Part shown: in pieces, positions 32,973-44,360 of the stretch
Layout of the letters: the number at the start of each line of letters is the position of its first letter
How positions within the stretch are numbered: the first letter of the stretch is position 1
Origin: Calliopum simillimum
Lineage: Eukaryota > Arthropoda > Insecta > Diptera > Lauxaniidae
DNA length: 64,000 nucleotides
Assembly: GCA_951812925.1 (NCBI GenBank)
Contig: OX638371.1
Coordinates: forward strand, 34,508,101-34,572,100
Direction: 5' to 3'
Program-made: the position numbers and the translations under genes
The notes under the pieces: model-generated
The model's input: only the letters and a program-made list of their open reading frames with translations
Told to the model about the DNA's origin: nothing
Database searches by the model: none

Positions 32973-34836
32973 GTAGGCATCAACTTCTTATTATTGTTTG
33001 TATGAATTGCAATATGTTTAGTAGAGCGCCCACAAGACATATGAAATGTGCAAAGTTGTGAATTTGTTTGCTCCCCGTCCATTTCCTGAAATGAGAGGTC
33101 AAAAAAATAAGATCTCAATTAAAAAATGTGGAATCGGTAGTGGAAAAAACCCAGCCGGTTTTCGATCAAAGGTCGAAAAATTTACTAAAAAAAGGCAAGT
33201 CGCTTTGACTGCCCGTAACTTCAAAACTGTTAATTTTTTCGCAGTGTTTCTAAGCCAACTTTTGTAGCGAATGACTGGGTCAACACTATCTTCTTAGAAA
33301 GCTTTGGTCCAAAAATTTAATTTGTGATTATGTCGGTGCGAAAACTTAAATTTTTTAAGAAAATTTTCATGACTTTTTTCCTATAAATTGGTGCATGGGA
33401 TTAAATGTTCATTAATTTAGCAAAAAAAAATTATTCAAAAACATTAAGTTTCAAATTATGGAGCCGGTCTCAATGTTTGAAAAAAATAAGTACATTAAAT
33501 TTTTTCTTTAAGTCACTTCTTTATTGGATGCAAGAAAATGCATTGCTAGTTGTTATTAAGAACTGCTTTCTGCCTTCAAAATGAGCTATGAAATGGGTTT
33601 GTGCAACTTTTTTTCAAAAAGTTATGACCATTTTAAAATGACATCATGAAAGTTAAAAATCATGTGTGGATTCACTAAAGCAATTGCCAAATTGCTTTAT
33701 CTTTTATAATGTTATTTTAAAATGATCATAACTTGTTAACGAAAAATCAAACAAGACCATTCTGTAACTCATTTTGAAGAAGGAAAACAGTACTAAATGG
33801 CTCATTTAAAAGAAAAGACCAAAACGATTGTGTGCGTGTTCTACACAACCTCAAAAATCGTGTTTTTTTATCATAAGGGGTGAGATATCTCACAAACCAC
33901 AAGTGATACAGCAATTTCGCGTCCAATTTCGAATTCAGTATTAATAAACACATCTAAAGTGACTATTTTGGTTTTGGTTTGTAATCGTTTTTTCTTTTTA
34001 AATACCGTTTTTCGACCTCATTTTAAAAACCATGCCATGAACCGATTTTAAAAACTTTTTTTCATATTCAGTAAATGCTCGCGTGCAATTTCGAATCTTT
34101 GTGCAATTCACGACAACTTGATTTAAATTTTTTCCTGGGCCGTGTGCACGAAATTCGAAAGTTTCGATTATCTCTGCTGGAACAGCCCAAAAACGCACTA
34201 AAACGAAAATAAATGCTATTTTCGTGTTCAGCGATCCCAAATTATTTTAGAAAATATGACTACCAAAATGGTTTCTTACCAAATAAAAAATTAAGAAGAA
34301 AAAATAAAAAAATAATTTTTTTTTTTAACTTTGAAACGAGCTCCATTTCTTAAAAACTAATATTTTTAAAAATTTTTCTTTTAAATTAATCAGAATTCAA
34401 TTCCCTTCAACATAAGAATTCCAGAACAAATATTCCACCCTTTAAAAGTTACAAAAAATCAATTTATAGAAAAAAGTCATGAAAATTTTCATAATAAATT
34501 GAAATTTTTGTACCGAAACAGCCACAAATTTAATTTTTGGACCAAAACTTTTTAAAAAGATAATGTTGACCTGGTTATGCTCTACAAAAGTTGTATTGGA
34601 AGTGTTATGAAAAAATTAATAGATTTAAAGTGACGGGCAGTCAAAGCGACTTTCCTTTTTTTAGTCAATTTTTCGACCTTTGATCGAAAACCGGCTGGGT
34701 TTTTTTTCAGTACCGATTCCAAATTTTTTTTTCAGATCTTATTTTTTTGACTTCTAATTTCAGGAAATGGACGGGGAGCAAGCAAAATCAGAATTTTGCA
34801 CATATGGGCGCTCTAATTTTAAGTATCTTTTCTCAG
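32973..34836 (+). other. Transib intron carrying a foldback insertion
   Basis: A GTAGGC donor at 32973 and a TTTTCTCAG acceptor at 34836 join the segments in phase, giving the expected conserved passage. The original intron was about 70 bp; the rest is the foldback element at 33022-34815. Confidence 0.6.
33022..34815. mobile_element. Foldback element, TAGAGCGCCC ends
   Basis: A 1794-bp element with long inverted arms (about 33022-33400 and 34440-34815) that include CTCCCCGTCCATTTCC and its complement. The centre is AT-rich without a frame. No clear target duplication. Confidence 0.75.
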
Positions 34837-36039
34837 AATTTTCTATTCCACTGCAAAATTTGCTCGACCACACATGTCTTCGTGTGGTCCACGTACAAGT
34901 TTCCAATTTAACTGACATCCAGTTTTTTTTTTCAAATGGGGCTGTGATGGGAGTTCGGTTCAGAATGAATTCATGCAGCAGTATGTTTTCATGTTTTCTG
35001 TGGTCCCCTTAAGAATTTTTGGTACTTCAAAAAAAGGAGAGCATATAATCTGGAATAATCCAAAGCCATCATCAGTAAAATATTGTCGGCCCATAAAATT
35101 CTTGTACACACAAGAAACAAAAGTTTCAACTCAACAAGAAGTGCTCAAGATTGAGCGAGAAATTGGATCAGAGGTAAAAAGATAGTGATGAAAAAAAAAA
35201 TATTTCCGTTTCATTCCATTTCATTAATTCCAGGAAGGAAAGTAATCATTCGCTATAATTTAGTGATGACTATGCTTGACACCAAAGTAATATCCGCTCT
35301 GACTGAGCCTTCCAGTCAGAATTGTTATATATGCGGATGCAAGCCATCACAAATGAATAATTTGGAGATTTGTCAGGCCTTGCCAATAAAAGAAGACCTA
35401 AAGTATGGACTTTCCACGTTACACGCGTGGATCAAATTTCTGGAGTTCATCCTCCACATAAGCTATAAGTTGCTAGCTAAAAAAGGTAACTTACGAGGAA
35501 TTTCCGATGAGCAGAAAACAGAGATTGAAGAAAAACGTTAAAGAAGCAGTGTGGGAAGAAATTGGGATCGAGGTAGATAAAGTAGTCCAGGTGTGTGGTA
35601 CTTCAAATACGGGAAATGTAGCCCGAAAATTCTTCCATAGCCCTCAAAAAGCTGCTGAAACTACGGGAGTTAACCTTGGTCTTATACGCTTTAAAAACGG
35701 CAGAGGTGTATGTTTCTCTGTACAATTGGTATCCCATGCCACCAACAGTTCACAAGATATTATTGGATGGTAGAGATGTCTTGAGACAGTCACTGTTGCC
35801 AATTGGAACGCTTTCTGAGGAGGCACAAGAGCCTCGCAATAAAGATTTTAAACGCTTTCGAGAGCATCATACTAGGAAGTGTTCTAAAGCTGAAACGACA
35901 GGATCCAGTGATATCAGCCCTTCGGAGAGATAAGACAACAAAATTAAAAGAAATGGATGCGGAAGCACTGAAACTGCTTACAGAACCTGAAACCGACAAT
36001 GATGACAGCAACAAAAGCAGCGATGATTCTGTCGATTAA
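34837..36039 (+). pseudogene. Transib transposase, catalytic and C-terminal part
   Basis: This part reads through IPLQNLLDHT, the first catalytic aspartate in CDGSS (codon 34946-34948), a block with WNNPKPSS and CRPIKF, then D-TKV followed by CYICG (second catalytic region with the ZnC2 cysteines), LHAWIKFLE, NTGNVARKFF, and near the end VHKILL and SEEAQEPRNKDFKRF, where the last catalytic glutamate is expected. The order parallels the RAG1 core. At least four frame changes are needed (near 35173-35233, 35530, 35690 and 35900), and some 20 residues seem lost near 35690. The 35174-35233 stretch has intron-like borders but does not restore the frame. Confidence 0.8.
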
Positions 36040-36407
36040 GATTTCAATTTATTTAATAATAACACTGTGCTAGTCGGAAATTCTAACATTGATGGGACCC
36101 ATGTAGTAAACATGTTTCGGGGTCGCTGATTTCAATGGTCATAGTCATTTTTATGGTTTGGCTCTTGTTTTTGAGATATTCAAGTTTGAAAATTTGACCA
36201 AAAAAAAAAAAATTTATTAAAAAGCAGGTATTTTTTTGTATTTCAAGCAATTTTTAACAGATATCAATTAAGTTTGGTGAAATTTTTCACTTTTGCAATC
36301 TATTGAGAACTCACGCCTACAAAAAGTACAGCAAAATGCAAAAAAAAATATTTTTTTGTAAAAATGTTTAATTTTTACATGGAAACTTTTTTTTTCAAAT
36401 ATATTAT

Positions 36408-36963
36408 ATTTCTTCTGCTTCTTCTTGCAAATTCCAGCAAATATCCGCTAACAGAGCATCTAAATTTTTTACACTATACCAATGCTCTAGTCTTGCTGTC
36501 GCTCGCCATGCTCATCTGAGTCTGCTGGTGACTGTTCGGCAAATTTTTCAGCATGCGCATGCAAAAAGTTGATTTTTAATTACATTTTAACCTTAATACT
36601 ATGAAAAGCGGTGAGCATATTTTCAATATGTATGCGCCAGTCATCAGACCTATGTATTCCAAGTACATTTTTAATGAACGCTTTGACGGAATTTCACCCC
36701 ACAAGCTCTGCATCAGTAAGAGCACTTTCAAATTGTACGACTTTCATTAACCGGCGAATATCAGGTCCATTAAGTATTGCCGTGATAAAATCATTTAACA
36801 AAATGAAGTTCAAACAGAGAACTTAGATTGGAATACAAACCTTCTTTTATTTTCATGCCGCTTAACCTTGGAAAAATTCGACGTAATTCGTTGAAAGAAT
36901 TACCTTCTGGATTCAACACTTTTATAAAATTTTTAACGATGCCAAGCTTGAAATGAAGCGGCG
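36408..36963 (-). pseudogene. Uncharacterised transposon protein, C-terminal part
   Basis: On the minus strand the sequence continues directly from the N-terminal part at 39242 once the insertion is ignored. It reads LHFKLGIVKNF, GPDIRRLM, VKAFIKNVLG, then HAHAEKF and SDEHGER, then LADICWNL to a stop at 36408-36410. There is a stop after GLYSNLSS...HFVK, a TGA where relatives have Trp before NSVKAF, a stop after VKM and a deletion with frameshift after GERQQD. The DEHGER stretch is a candidate for the last acidic residue of an RNase-H-like active site. It is dead. Confidence 0.7.
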
Positions 36964-39241
36964 CATAATGGGAGATTGTGGCCATAAATAGGTAAAATTT
37001 GAAAGTGCTACGCATTTAAAAAATTTTTACGCCAATCGTCAGATAATACTTAGGGACGGAAAAAAAAACTATAAAAGTTTAAAATTTTGTTTTGGCTTAG
37101 CAACACAGTGAGCCCAAAGTTGGACTTTAAACAGAAAAAATGCTCTACAGAACTTTTAAAATTAGGAACTGCTGGATAAACGCTCTAGTTAATTTGTTTT
37201 AAGCCCGATCCACTAATGTAGCATATCGTTAGAAAGTATATTGTTTCTACTTTGTTAAAAATATTTTTTTTTTTGTTTGCCGATTTTATGTGAGTTATAG
37301 TGGTTTTTCAAATATTTAAAAAAAAAATGGTAAAAATGGAAAAATTGCAAACTTTGACATTAAAAAAAAAAAAAACACATTTTCTGATTTTCATTATTTT
37401 TCAATATAATATGTGGCCAAGTATGCTTAATCGATATGCAAAGTCCCTACTGCCTTTTTTGAGAACTTTTTTTTTTATAAACTTTTTCATATTGTGGTTT
37501 TTGACGGGACAAAATAAGTTGACTTTTTTGGAACGCTATTTTTAATTCGTTTGCATCGAAATATATCAAGATAGCATTTTGTCATAAAGTACAAGCATTT
37601 AGCTTTTAAAAAAACATTTGTTTGAGTTTTTATGTATGATAGGTGAATTATGGTGATTTTTCGAAAATTTAAGCTCAAAAAGCCAAAATCGATAAATTGT
37701 ACAAACTTTGACATTAAAAAAAAAAAAAAACACATTTTCTGATTTTCATTATTTTCCGATATAATATGTGGCCAAGTATGCTTAATGCAAAGTCCCTACT
37801 GCCTTTTTTGAGAACTTTTTTTTCTATGAATTTTTTCCTGTAGCAGTTTTTGAGAAAAAAAAATATTTTTATTTCTTTACATTCTGCAACGTTTTACAAT
37901 ATATTTATCAATTTTAAGCTTACAGTCTTCTTAAATTCCAAAAAAAAATATTTTTTAAGAGAAGGGTGACAGGTAAGGGGTATATTTCCTCCTTTTAATC
38001 CCCCTTGGGACTCACCCTTTCTTAAAATAAGCCAAGAGCATATTGAATTTAGTAATAAATGATGATTTCTATCAGAAATCATACAAAAATTCCGACTCAA
38101 TAATTTAATTATAAACCAAATTTTTTATTTTTTTTTTGGTAACCTTTGTTTGTTGTTGGATAATTTGGTAGGTCATATAAAATCAAATTGACTTTCAGTC
38201 AACTTCGTTATAATATTGGTTGTGGTGCTGATGGCTGACGTACGCATCTATCACACAATGCATTGCAATCCACACGAAAGGTTTCCCAGTCAAATTTTTA
38301 CAAATAGTAAAAACAATATTGTTTTTTTTTCTAATACACAATTGTTTTAAAAAAAAAAAAAAAAAAATTGCTAATTTTTAATATGGTACAGTATAAAATG
38401 AAATTAAAAAAAGCCAAAACCGAAAAATTTCTATGACTATGTTTTTTTTACCTATGCATTTTGCCTAATGTAAATCATTATCTGTTCAAAACAACAAAAA
38501 TAAAAAAAAATGCATATCTGGATTAACGTATTTTCGGAGATATTGATAAGTTAATTTTTTGGTAGGCGTGGCACTGCCCATTTTTCTAGTGCGGATTATT
38601 TGTTCTGATGGTCTTTTAATATGTACCAAATAATATCTATCTTCGGCAAATATTTTCAGAAATATGATGATTTTTTTTTTTTTGAAGGCGTGGTACCGCC
38701 CATTTGTCTAATGGATATTATTTGTCCTGATGATTTTTACACATTCACCGAATCTCATTTATCTGCGTCAAAGAGTATCGGTGATATGATTAGTCAATTT
38801 TTTGGGGGGCGTGGCACCGCCCACTTTTTTAGTATATTTCTTAGCCTTTTTTTGTACTAGCATAATATAAAAACTTCTTTAAAATCGGTTACTTAGTTTC
38901 CGAGTTAATAAGGGACAAATACACAAACAAACAATATCTAGTTTTTATAAAGTAGATTTTCGTTTATTCCTCATAACTTGAAAACTATAAAAGATAGCGC
39001 AAAATTTTTAACATTTTTGAAATTAGCGGGGTCAAGTTATTGAAAATTGATACCCATTTTGAAAAAAAATTCGGACCACGCCCCAACTTTGTATGGGAGG
39101 TAGGCGTGTCCGTCGGTGGATTTTGTTCATATTCACAGATTTTTATTATTTTAATGTAAAAAATATCTGTACCAAATCTCAATAGCCTAGCTCTATTATT
39201 ACTATATATGACCGCCCTTCCATACAAACACTCCCATTGTG
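36964..39241. mobile_element. Non-autonomous Transib-type element
   Basis: The ends read CATAATGGGAG and CTCCCATTGTG, that is CAYAATGGGAG inverted repeats, flanked by the 5-bp duplication CGGCG (36959-36963, 39242-39246). CACAATG ends and 5-bp GC-rich duplications are the classic Transib signature. Removing it restores the reading frame of the gene it interrupts. Inside, a roughly 150-bp unit is repeated directly 354 bp apart (37340 and 37693), and 38520-38835 has GGCGTGGCACCGCCC modules like those at 16250-16430. No transposase. Confidence 0.85.
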
Positions 39242-40363
39242 CGGCGGTAGCAAAACTTTTTCAACTGGCACAAGTGGAGTTTCAACAATGTTGTTCCTGT
39301 GCAATCGATACTCTTCACGTGGAGGCCAGTTAAGTTCAGTGTATTGATCACCAGCAAAACGAGTGTCCCATAAGCACATATTTTTTGTGTATCCTGTTTG
39401 CATTCCTCTCAAAAGGGCTTTCACTTTAAGGTCAGCACAAATGTTCCATTGGTGGTCATTATATTTGACTGCATCCAAGATCTTCTTCAGTGATGAATAT
39501 GTTTCTTTAGTATAAGTGCTAAGTGCGATTGGAACAGAGTTTTTCGCGTTATTAATATGAAGAAGAACTGCTTCTAGACTGCTCTTGGAGGAATCTATGA
39601 ACAACCTCCTTTCTTCAGGCTTATATTCGTTGTGCATTGTCGAAAGTAACCCGCTGATGTTCGTGCAATAAGCAAAGGAATTATTGTCAGTTGACTTAAA
39701 AAATTGTGTAAAATTACGCTGACGACCATATGCACCATATACACAAACATCTGGTGCTAAAAAGTTCACTTGTTTGAGTTCCTTGGCTAAGGCAATCGAC
39801 TGTTGCTGCGATAACTTCAGACGTCGTACTATAATATCAAAACGATTTTGCGAAATTTCTATATGCTTGCATTGTGGAGTTACATTTGATGGTTGAAACG
39901 ATTCTTCAGATGCATCTCCAATGCTTTCCAATGATGGTTGCAAATACTCACTCGTTAAAGTTGGTCGGATTGGAATGGGAATATTTAGTGAATGCGGCAA
40001 CGGCAATTGAATAAATTTTGGTGGCTTGTATTCCAATTGATACTTTTTCGTTCTGTTTAATCCATTACTAGAATTCAAGCACGCATAACATTCTTCTGGA
40101 TCATGTGCGTGTGCGTTCAACCAAATCAATGGAACACCAAAAGGCATACAACTGATTTTACCTTTATTCCACTCCGATAACCGCACCAAGCATATATAAA
40201 AGACGGGGCCAAAATATGAATGATACACTTTCGCGGTTTCCCAAGTAATACCACGCTTGCTTGACGGAATAGTGAGTTTTCCGCAAACATTACAAAAATT
40301 GATAATTTTCGCGCAATTATTCATTTTTTTAGTTTTTAAAATTAATATGATGGACCGATTCAA
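39242..40363 (-). pseudogene. Uncharacterised transposon protein, N-terminal part
   Basis: The open minus-strand frame is 394 residues long, but its last 20 or so come from the inserted element. The likely start is the second Met (40324). It has zinc-ligand-like pairs FCNVCGK and EECYACL, an MPFGVPLIW stretch, RLFIDSSKSSLEAVLLH, and WNICADLKVKALL followed by GYTK..C.WDTR and NWPPREEY. Close relatives are abundant, annotated only as uncharacterised proteins, in arthropods and other invertebrates as I recall. The two aspartates (FIDSS, ADLKV) plus DEHGER in the second part would fit a D-D-E core; this is inference. Confidence 0.7.
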
Positions 40364-40753
40364 TTATGCACTGACATATGAATAACCGATTGCTATTTGT
40401 TGACACCTTTCGTCAAAGGTATCAAAAATAGAATAAAATTAAATAAAATATGTTATTTATATGTAAAAGAACTCTAAATTTTGCCAATAAAAAAGATTTT
40501 TTTAAGATTTCACTGCAATTTTGTCTTGAATACTGAATAAGTTACAAAAGTAAAAAATTCGACCAAACTGAAAAGATATCTGTTGAAAAAATTGTAGATA
40601 TAGAAAAAAAATACCTGTTTTTCATTATTTTTTATTTTTAGTCAAAATTTCAAGCTTGAATTTTTCAAAAACAAGAGCCAAACCATAAAAATGACTATGA
40701 CCATTGAAATCAGCATACCCGAGATATGGTTACTACATGGGTCCCATCAATGT

Positions 40754-40865
40754 TATATGAATGACAAGAGCTTACAAATAATTAAAATGCGATTACTATA
40801 CAAAACATAAATACTAATATTGCTAATTTGCAGGAAAAAGAGATCTGGAAGCTTTTTTTTTTATG
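40754..40865. other. Short spacer
   Basis: AT-rich sequence between the TIR element and the LINE remnant. Nothing recognised. Confidence 0.5.
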
Positions 40866-41270
40866 TTACTGGGAGAAATAATTTAAAATGGACAGCCTAA
40901 ACCTTCTTATTCCATCAATGGACCTCACATGAGATGGTAATGAATTCCACAATCTAATAGCGTTTATGAAAAATAGACGAGATGAGTACAGGTAGTTGAA
41001 TCGAAATAAAATAAGCATATGGGTTCTTTGTGAATGACTGAACTCTAGCTTTTCATATAGATAAGATGATGTTCTTGAGTGGATTAGTTTATATAAAAAA
41101 ATACAGTTTCTAAAGCTTAGATACGTGATAATATCACATCCGAGAATTCTTTTTTAATATTCGGACACATGATCATATTTGCATGAGCCGTATACATATC
41201 GTGTGGCATGATTGAATGCAATCTTCAGTTTCAACTGTGAAGAAGAATCAAGCTTGCTATACACATACAA
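40866..41270 (-). pseudogene. LINE ORF2 C-terminal relic (CR1/Jockey-like)
   Basis: On the minus strand a 135-codon frame with one internal stop (after HVSEY) reads the typical C-terminal end of a non-LTR retrotransposon: RYVYG...YDHVS, then RILGCDIITYL, FLYKLIHSRT, and INAIRLWNSLP...RRFRLSILNY before the stop at 40866-40868. This part follows the reverse transcriptase in CR1/Jockey-type elements. No reverse-transcriptase motifs remain upstream, as expected of a 5'-truncated insertion that has decayed. Confidence 0.85.
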
Positions 41271-41503
41271 GATGAAAGAACAACTGTGTCATTTTTCTCT
41301 TTTTCTGTGATTGCAAAACTATGATGCTAACTTTCGTAATTATTAAAATTCTGTTTAATACCTTAAGAGTCAATCAATAAATATTGGTTTTTATGCCAAA
41401 GGCTTTTCCCATCACAAAAAGGTTTTCTTGTTCTTTATTCCTTTCAAAAGAAGCAGGAGGTAAGGCATACAAAACACATACCTAAAGAATTTTATGTATC
41501 AAA
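41271..41503. other. Spacer
   Basis: Nothing recognised. Confidence 0.4.
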
Positions 41504-41506
41504 TTA

Positions 41507-42190
41507 CACAGGCCGACAAAAATTATACCCAGAAACCAGATTATATATTTCCGTAGGTTTTCGATGCGCTGATTCCGAATCTGGTCGCAGAATTGCTCCA
41601 TCACGTCAGGTTTTTGAGATATCCTAACCTAAAAGTGCCAAAAATGACGATTTTTCTCAATTTTGAGGTTAAATAGCTCTAAGGATTTGATTTTTGTAGG
41701 AAAACTATGAACGGCATCTTAAAATACTAGTCTTCCTCTTTCAAATGCCGTTGAGTTAGTTTGAATATCTTTTTTTTTCTCTGAGATATGGCATTTTGAA
41801 GAATGCATGTAAGAGGATTTCCCTATATCTAAAAGTCCGTAGAGGAAACTTATATGCATTCTTATATGCACTCTTATATGCATTCTTCAAAATGCCATAT
41901 CTGAGAGAAAAAAAAAGATATTCAAACAAACTCAACGGCATTTGAAAGAGGAAGACTAGTAATTTAAAATATCGTTCATAGTTTTCCAAGAAAAATAAAA
42001 TCCTTAGAGCTATTTAACCTCAAAATTAAGAAAAATCGTCATTTTTGGCACTTTTAGGTTAGGATATCTCAAAAACCTGACGTGATGGAGCAATTCTGCG
42101 ACCAGATTCGGAATCAGCGCATCGAAGACCTGCGGAAAAATACAGTCCGGTTTTTGGGTATGTACTTTGATCAAATTTTGTCGGCCTGTG
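41507..42190. mobile_element. Foldback element, CACAGG-ended family
   Basis: Arms of about 320 bp start CACAGGCCGACAAAA and end with its complement. The 3-bp duplication TTA is at 41504-41506 and 42191-42193. The centre has a short ATATGCATTCTT/ATGCA repeat run. It belongs with 15619-15904. Confidence 0.9.
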
Positions 42191-43060
42191 TTATTATTCA
42201 TCTGGTTTATGTTTTTTATTGTATTAGTATATGTGCTATCATATTATTTGTGCTTCCATTTTTGATCCGACATTTTTTTACAGAAAAGATAATACCGAAT
42301 TCGATATCAACGACCTCAAAAAACTCCTAAACCACAATTTTGTCGTGTTATAGTCAATTTTCAAGAAAGTTGTCCGCCATTTTGTTTACAAAAAAGATGA
42401 TACCGTGGTATAATCAATTTTTTAGAAAATTGTCCGCCATTTTGGCTCCGCCATTTTGTTTAGAAAAAAAGATGATACCGAATTCGAAATCAGCAACCTC
42501 AAAAACCACCTTAACCAAAATTTTGTCGTGATACAATTAATTTTTGAGAAAATTATCCGCCATATTGATTTTTAAAAAATCGTTTACTATAGGTTCAAAG
42601 GCACACTTTTTAGGCCAAAAATCAATTTTTACAAGTGTTGCTATTGAATTTTTCTTGATGCAGTGCGACAGAGGAAACTTCAAAACAAACAAAAATGGTT
42701 TTAGGGAAACTTAATTCACCATTCTTCAGCGATGTGCCAAATTTGAAGCATTTGCATTTTACTGAGATAATGCAAAAAAGCCGTGATTTTAACTCTTTTT
42801 TCAATTAATAAAAAGTATGTAATTAAAATAATTTGTTTTTTGCTAAAATAAAAATGTATAAAATTGATGATGTTATGTATAATGCAATGTAGCTCAAAAC
42901 ATGAAAATATATTTTGGTTTTCTGTGGAAAAATCTAAAATTCAAACAAGGCCCCAGACTCTTAAAAATTTTTATAAATTTCGAGCTTCTTGTAAGCTGTT
43001 AAAATTTTGTTGAGATTTGTTAGTCGTAAGAAACCCAAAACTAAGTAGATGTTGCCTTTG
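42191..43060. other. Imperfect repeats with CCGCCATTTTG words
   Basis: 42270-42570 has three imperfect copies of a unit with AAAATTGTCCGCCATTTTG and GATACCGAATTCG. The remainder is AT-rich and unassigned. Confidence 0.5.
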
Positions 43061-43319
43061 TTAATGTAGTAGACGACGGATATAAGAAAGTCGCTTATAA
43101 GAAAGACACGCTCATAAGAAACATTTCCTAAAGCACTATGCACATTTCCATATGGCTACGTACTAAATCTTCTCTTCTTATACGAGATAAAATTGTATGT
43201 ACTTATGTTTATTTATATATTTATAAATATATTTTCTCGAGAACGGATGCAGCGATTTCAATGAAACTTTATCAAAGGATGCACTCTAGCATAAAATGGA
43301 GAATAAACAAGGTTTCAAC

Positions 43320-44360
43320 TTTATAGCTGCCCACTAGGGGGCGTGGCACCGCCCTAAAGTTTAAACTTCATCTAGTCATAACTTCCAAACCATTAAAGGT
43401 GTTTTGATGAAATTTAGTACACATCTACTTACTGTCAATGTCTTCTAACGGACAGAAAGTGGGCGGAATCGAAGAAGTGCCACGCCCACTTTTTAGCCAT
43501 TGAAAATTTTGATTTAATATTACTCGAAAACGACTCCAACAATTTTGATGAAAATTTAGGAGATGTTACCTCTGCAAACAAGGATTAATATGAAATGTGC
43601 CGTTATATTGGGAAAACTCGTTGAAGGGCGTGGCACCACCCACAAAATTATAATTCGGTATAAAAAGAAAACCAATAAAGTAATCAGTCTGAAATTAACT
43701 GTGGGGAGCCTACTTGCTATAAGCCATCTCTGATCTGAAAGTGGGTGAAATATCGCCGTTGCGCGTGAAACCTCCCATACAAGTAAAATACGTAAAATGC
43801 TATATCTCGCAAATGTTCCTAGATATTTTAATGAAATTTGGTATGTAGGTACTGCTTATCAATTCCTTTTAATAACCGAAAAGTGGGCGGTATCGAAGAA
43901 GTGCCACGCCCTCTTTTTAACTATTGAAAATTTAAATTCAGTATTACTCGAAAACGACTCCAACAATTTTAATGATAATTTAGGAGATGTTACCGCTGCA
44001 AACAAGGATAAATATGTGATATAACGTTTTATTAGGAAAATACGTTGAAGGGCGTGGCACCGCCCACAAAAAATATAATACGCTATATAAAGAAAACTAC
44101 TAAAGCAATCTTTTTGAATTTAACTGCAGGGAGTCTACTTGCTATTAGGCACCTATGACCTGAAAGTGGGCAAAATATCGCCGGTGTGCGTGGAACCTCC
44201 CATGCAAGTAAAACACATTAAATGCTATTTCTCACAAATGGTACAACATATTTTGATGAAATTTAGTATGCGGATCTGTATCATGAGTATCTAAATCATA
44301 ACGAAAAGTAGGCTTTGTTCAATAATTGCCACGCCCACTTTTTATCAAAAGAATAATTTT
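43320..44360. repeat. Tandem repeat, about 424-bp unit
   Basis: Two and a half units, each with GGGCGTGGCACC, GAAGAAGTGCCACGCCC (43471 and 43895) and ACTCGAAAACGACTCCAAC. Words are shared with other GGCGTGGCAC modules in the window. No frame conserved between units. Confidence 0.75.

Larger units (their letters stand above)
31176..36069 (+). mobile_element. Transib (RAG1-related) transposon relic
   Basis: Coding traces of one Transib transposase run across this span in order. The right terminus is probably CACTGTG at 36063-36069, the inverse of CACAGTG, which matches the RSS-heptamer-like Transib ends. The left terminus was not identified. Two foldback elements interrupt the gene (31563-32785 and 33022-34815). 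The element is inactive. Confidence 0.75.
36086..40753 (-). mobile_element. TIR element carrying an uncharacterised arthropod protein gene
   Basis: Inverted repeats of about 230 bp begin ACATTGATGGGACCC at 36086 and end at 40753, with TA on both sides (36084-36085, 40754-40755). Inside is one minus-strand gene (40363-36408). A 2278-bp Transib-type insertion (36964-39241) splits it; without it the element is about 2.4 kb. I cannot place it in a named superfamily. The TA duplication would fit mariner-like transposition, but the protein does not look like a mariner transposase. Confidence 0.75.
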
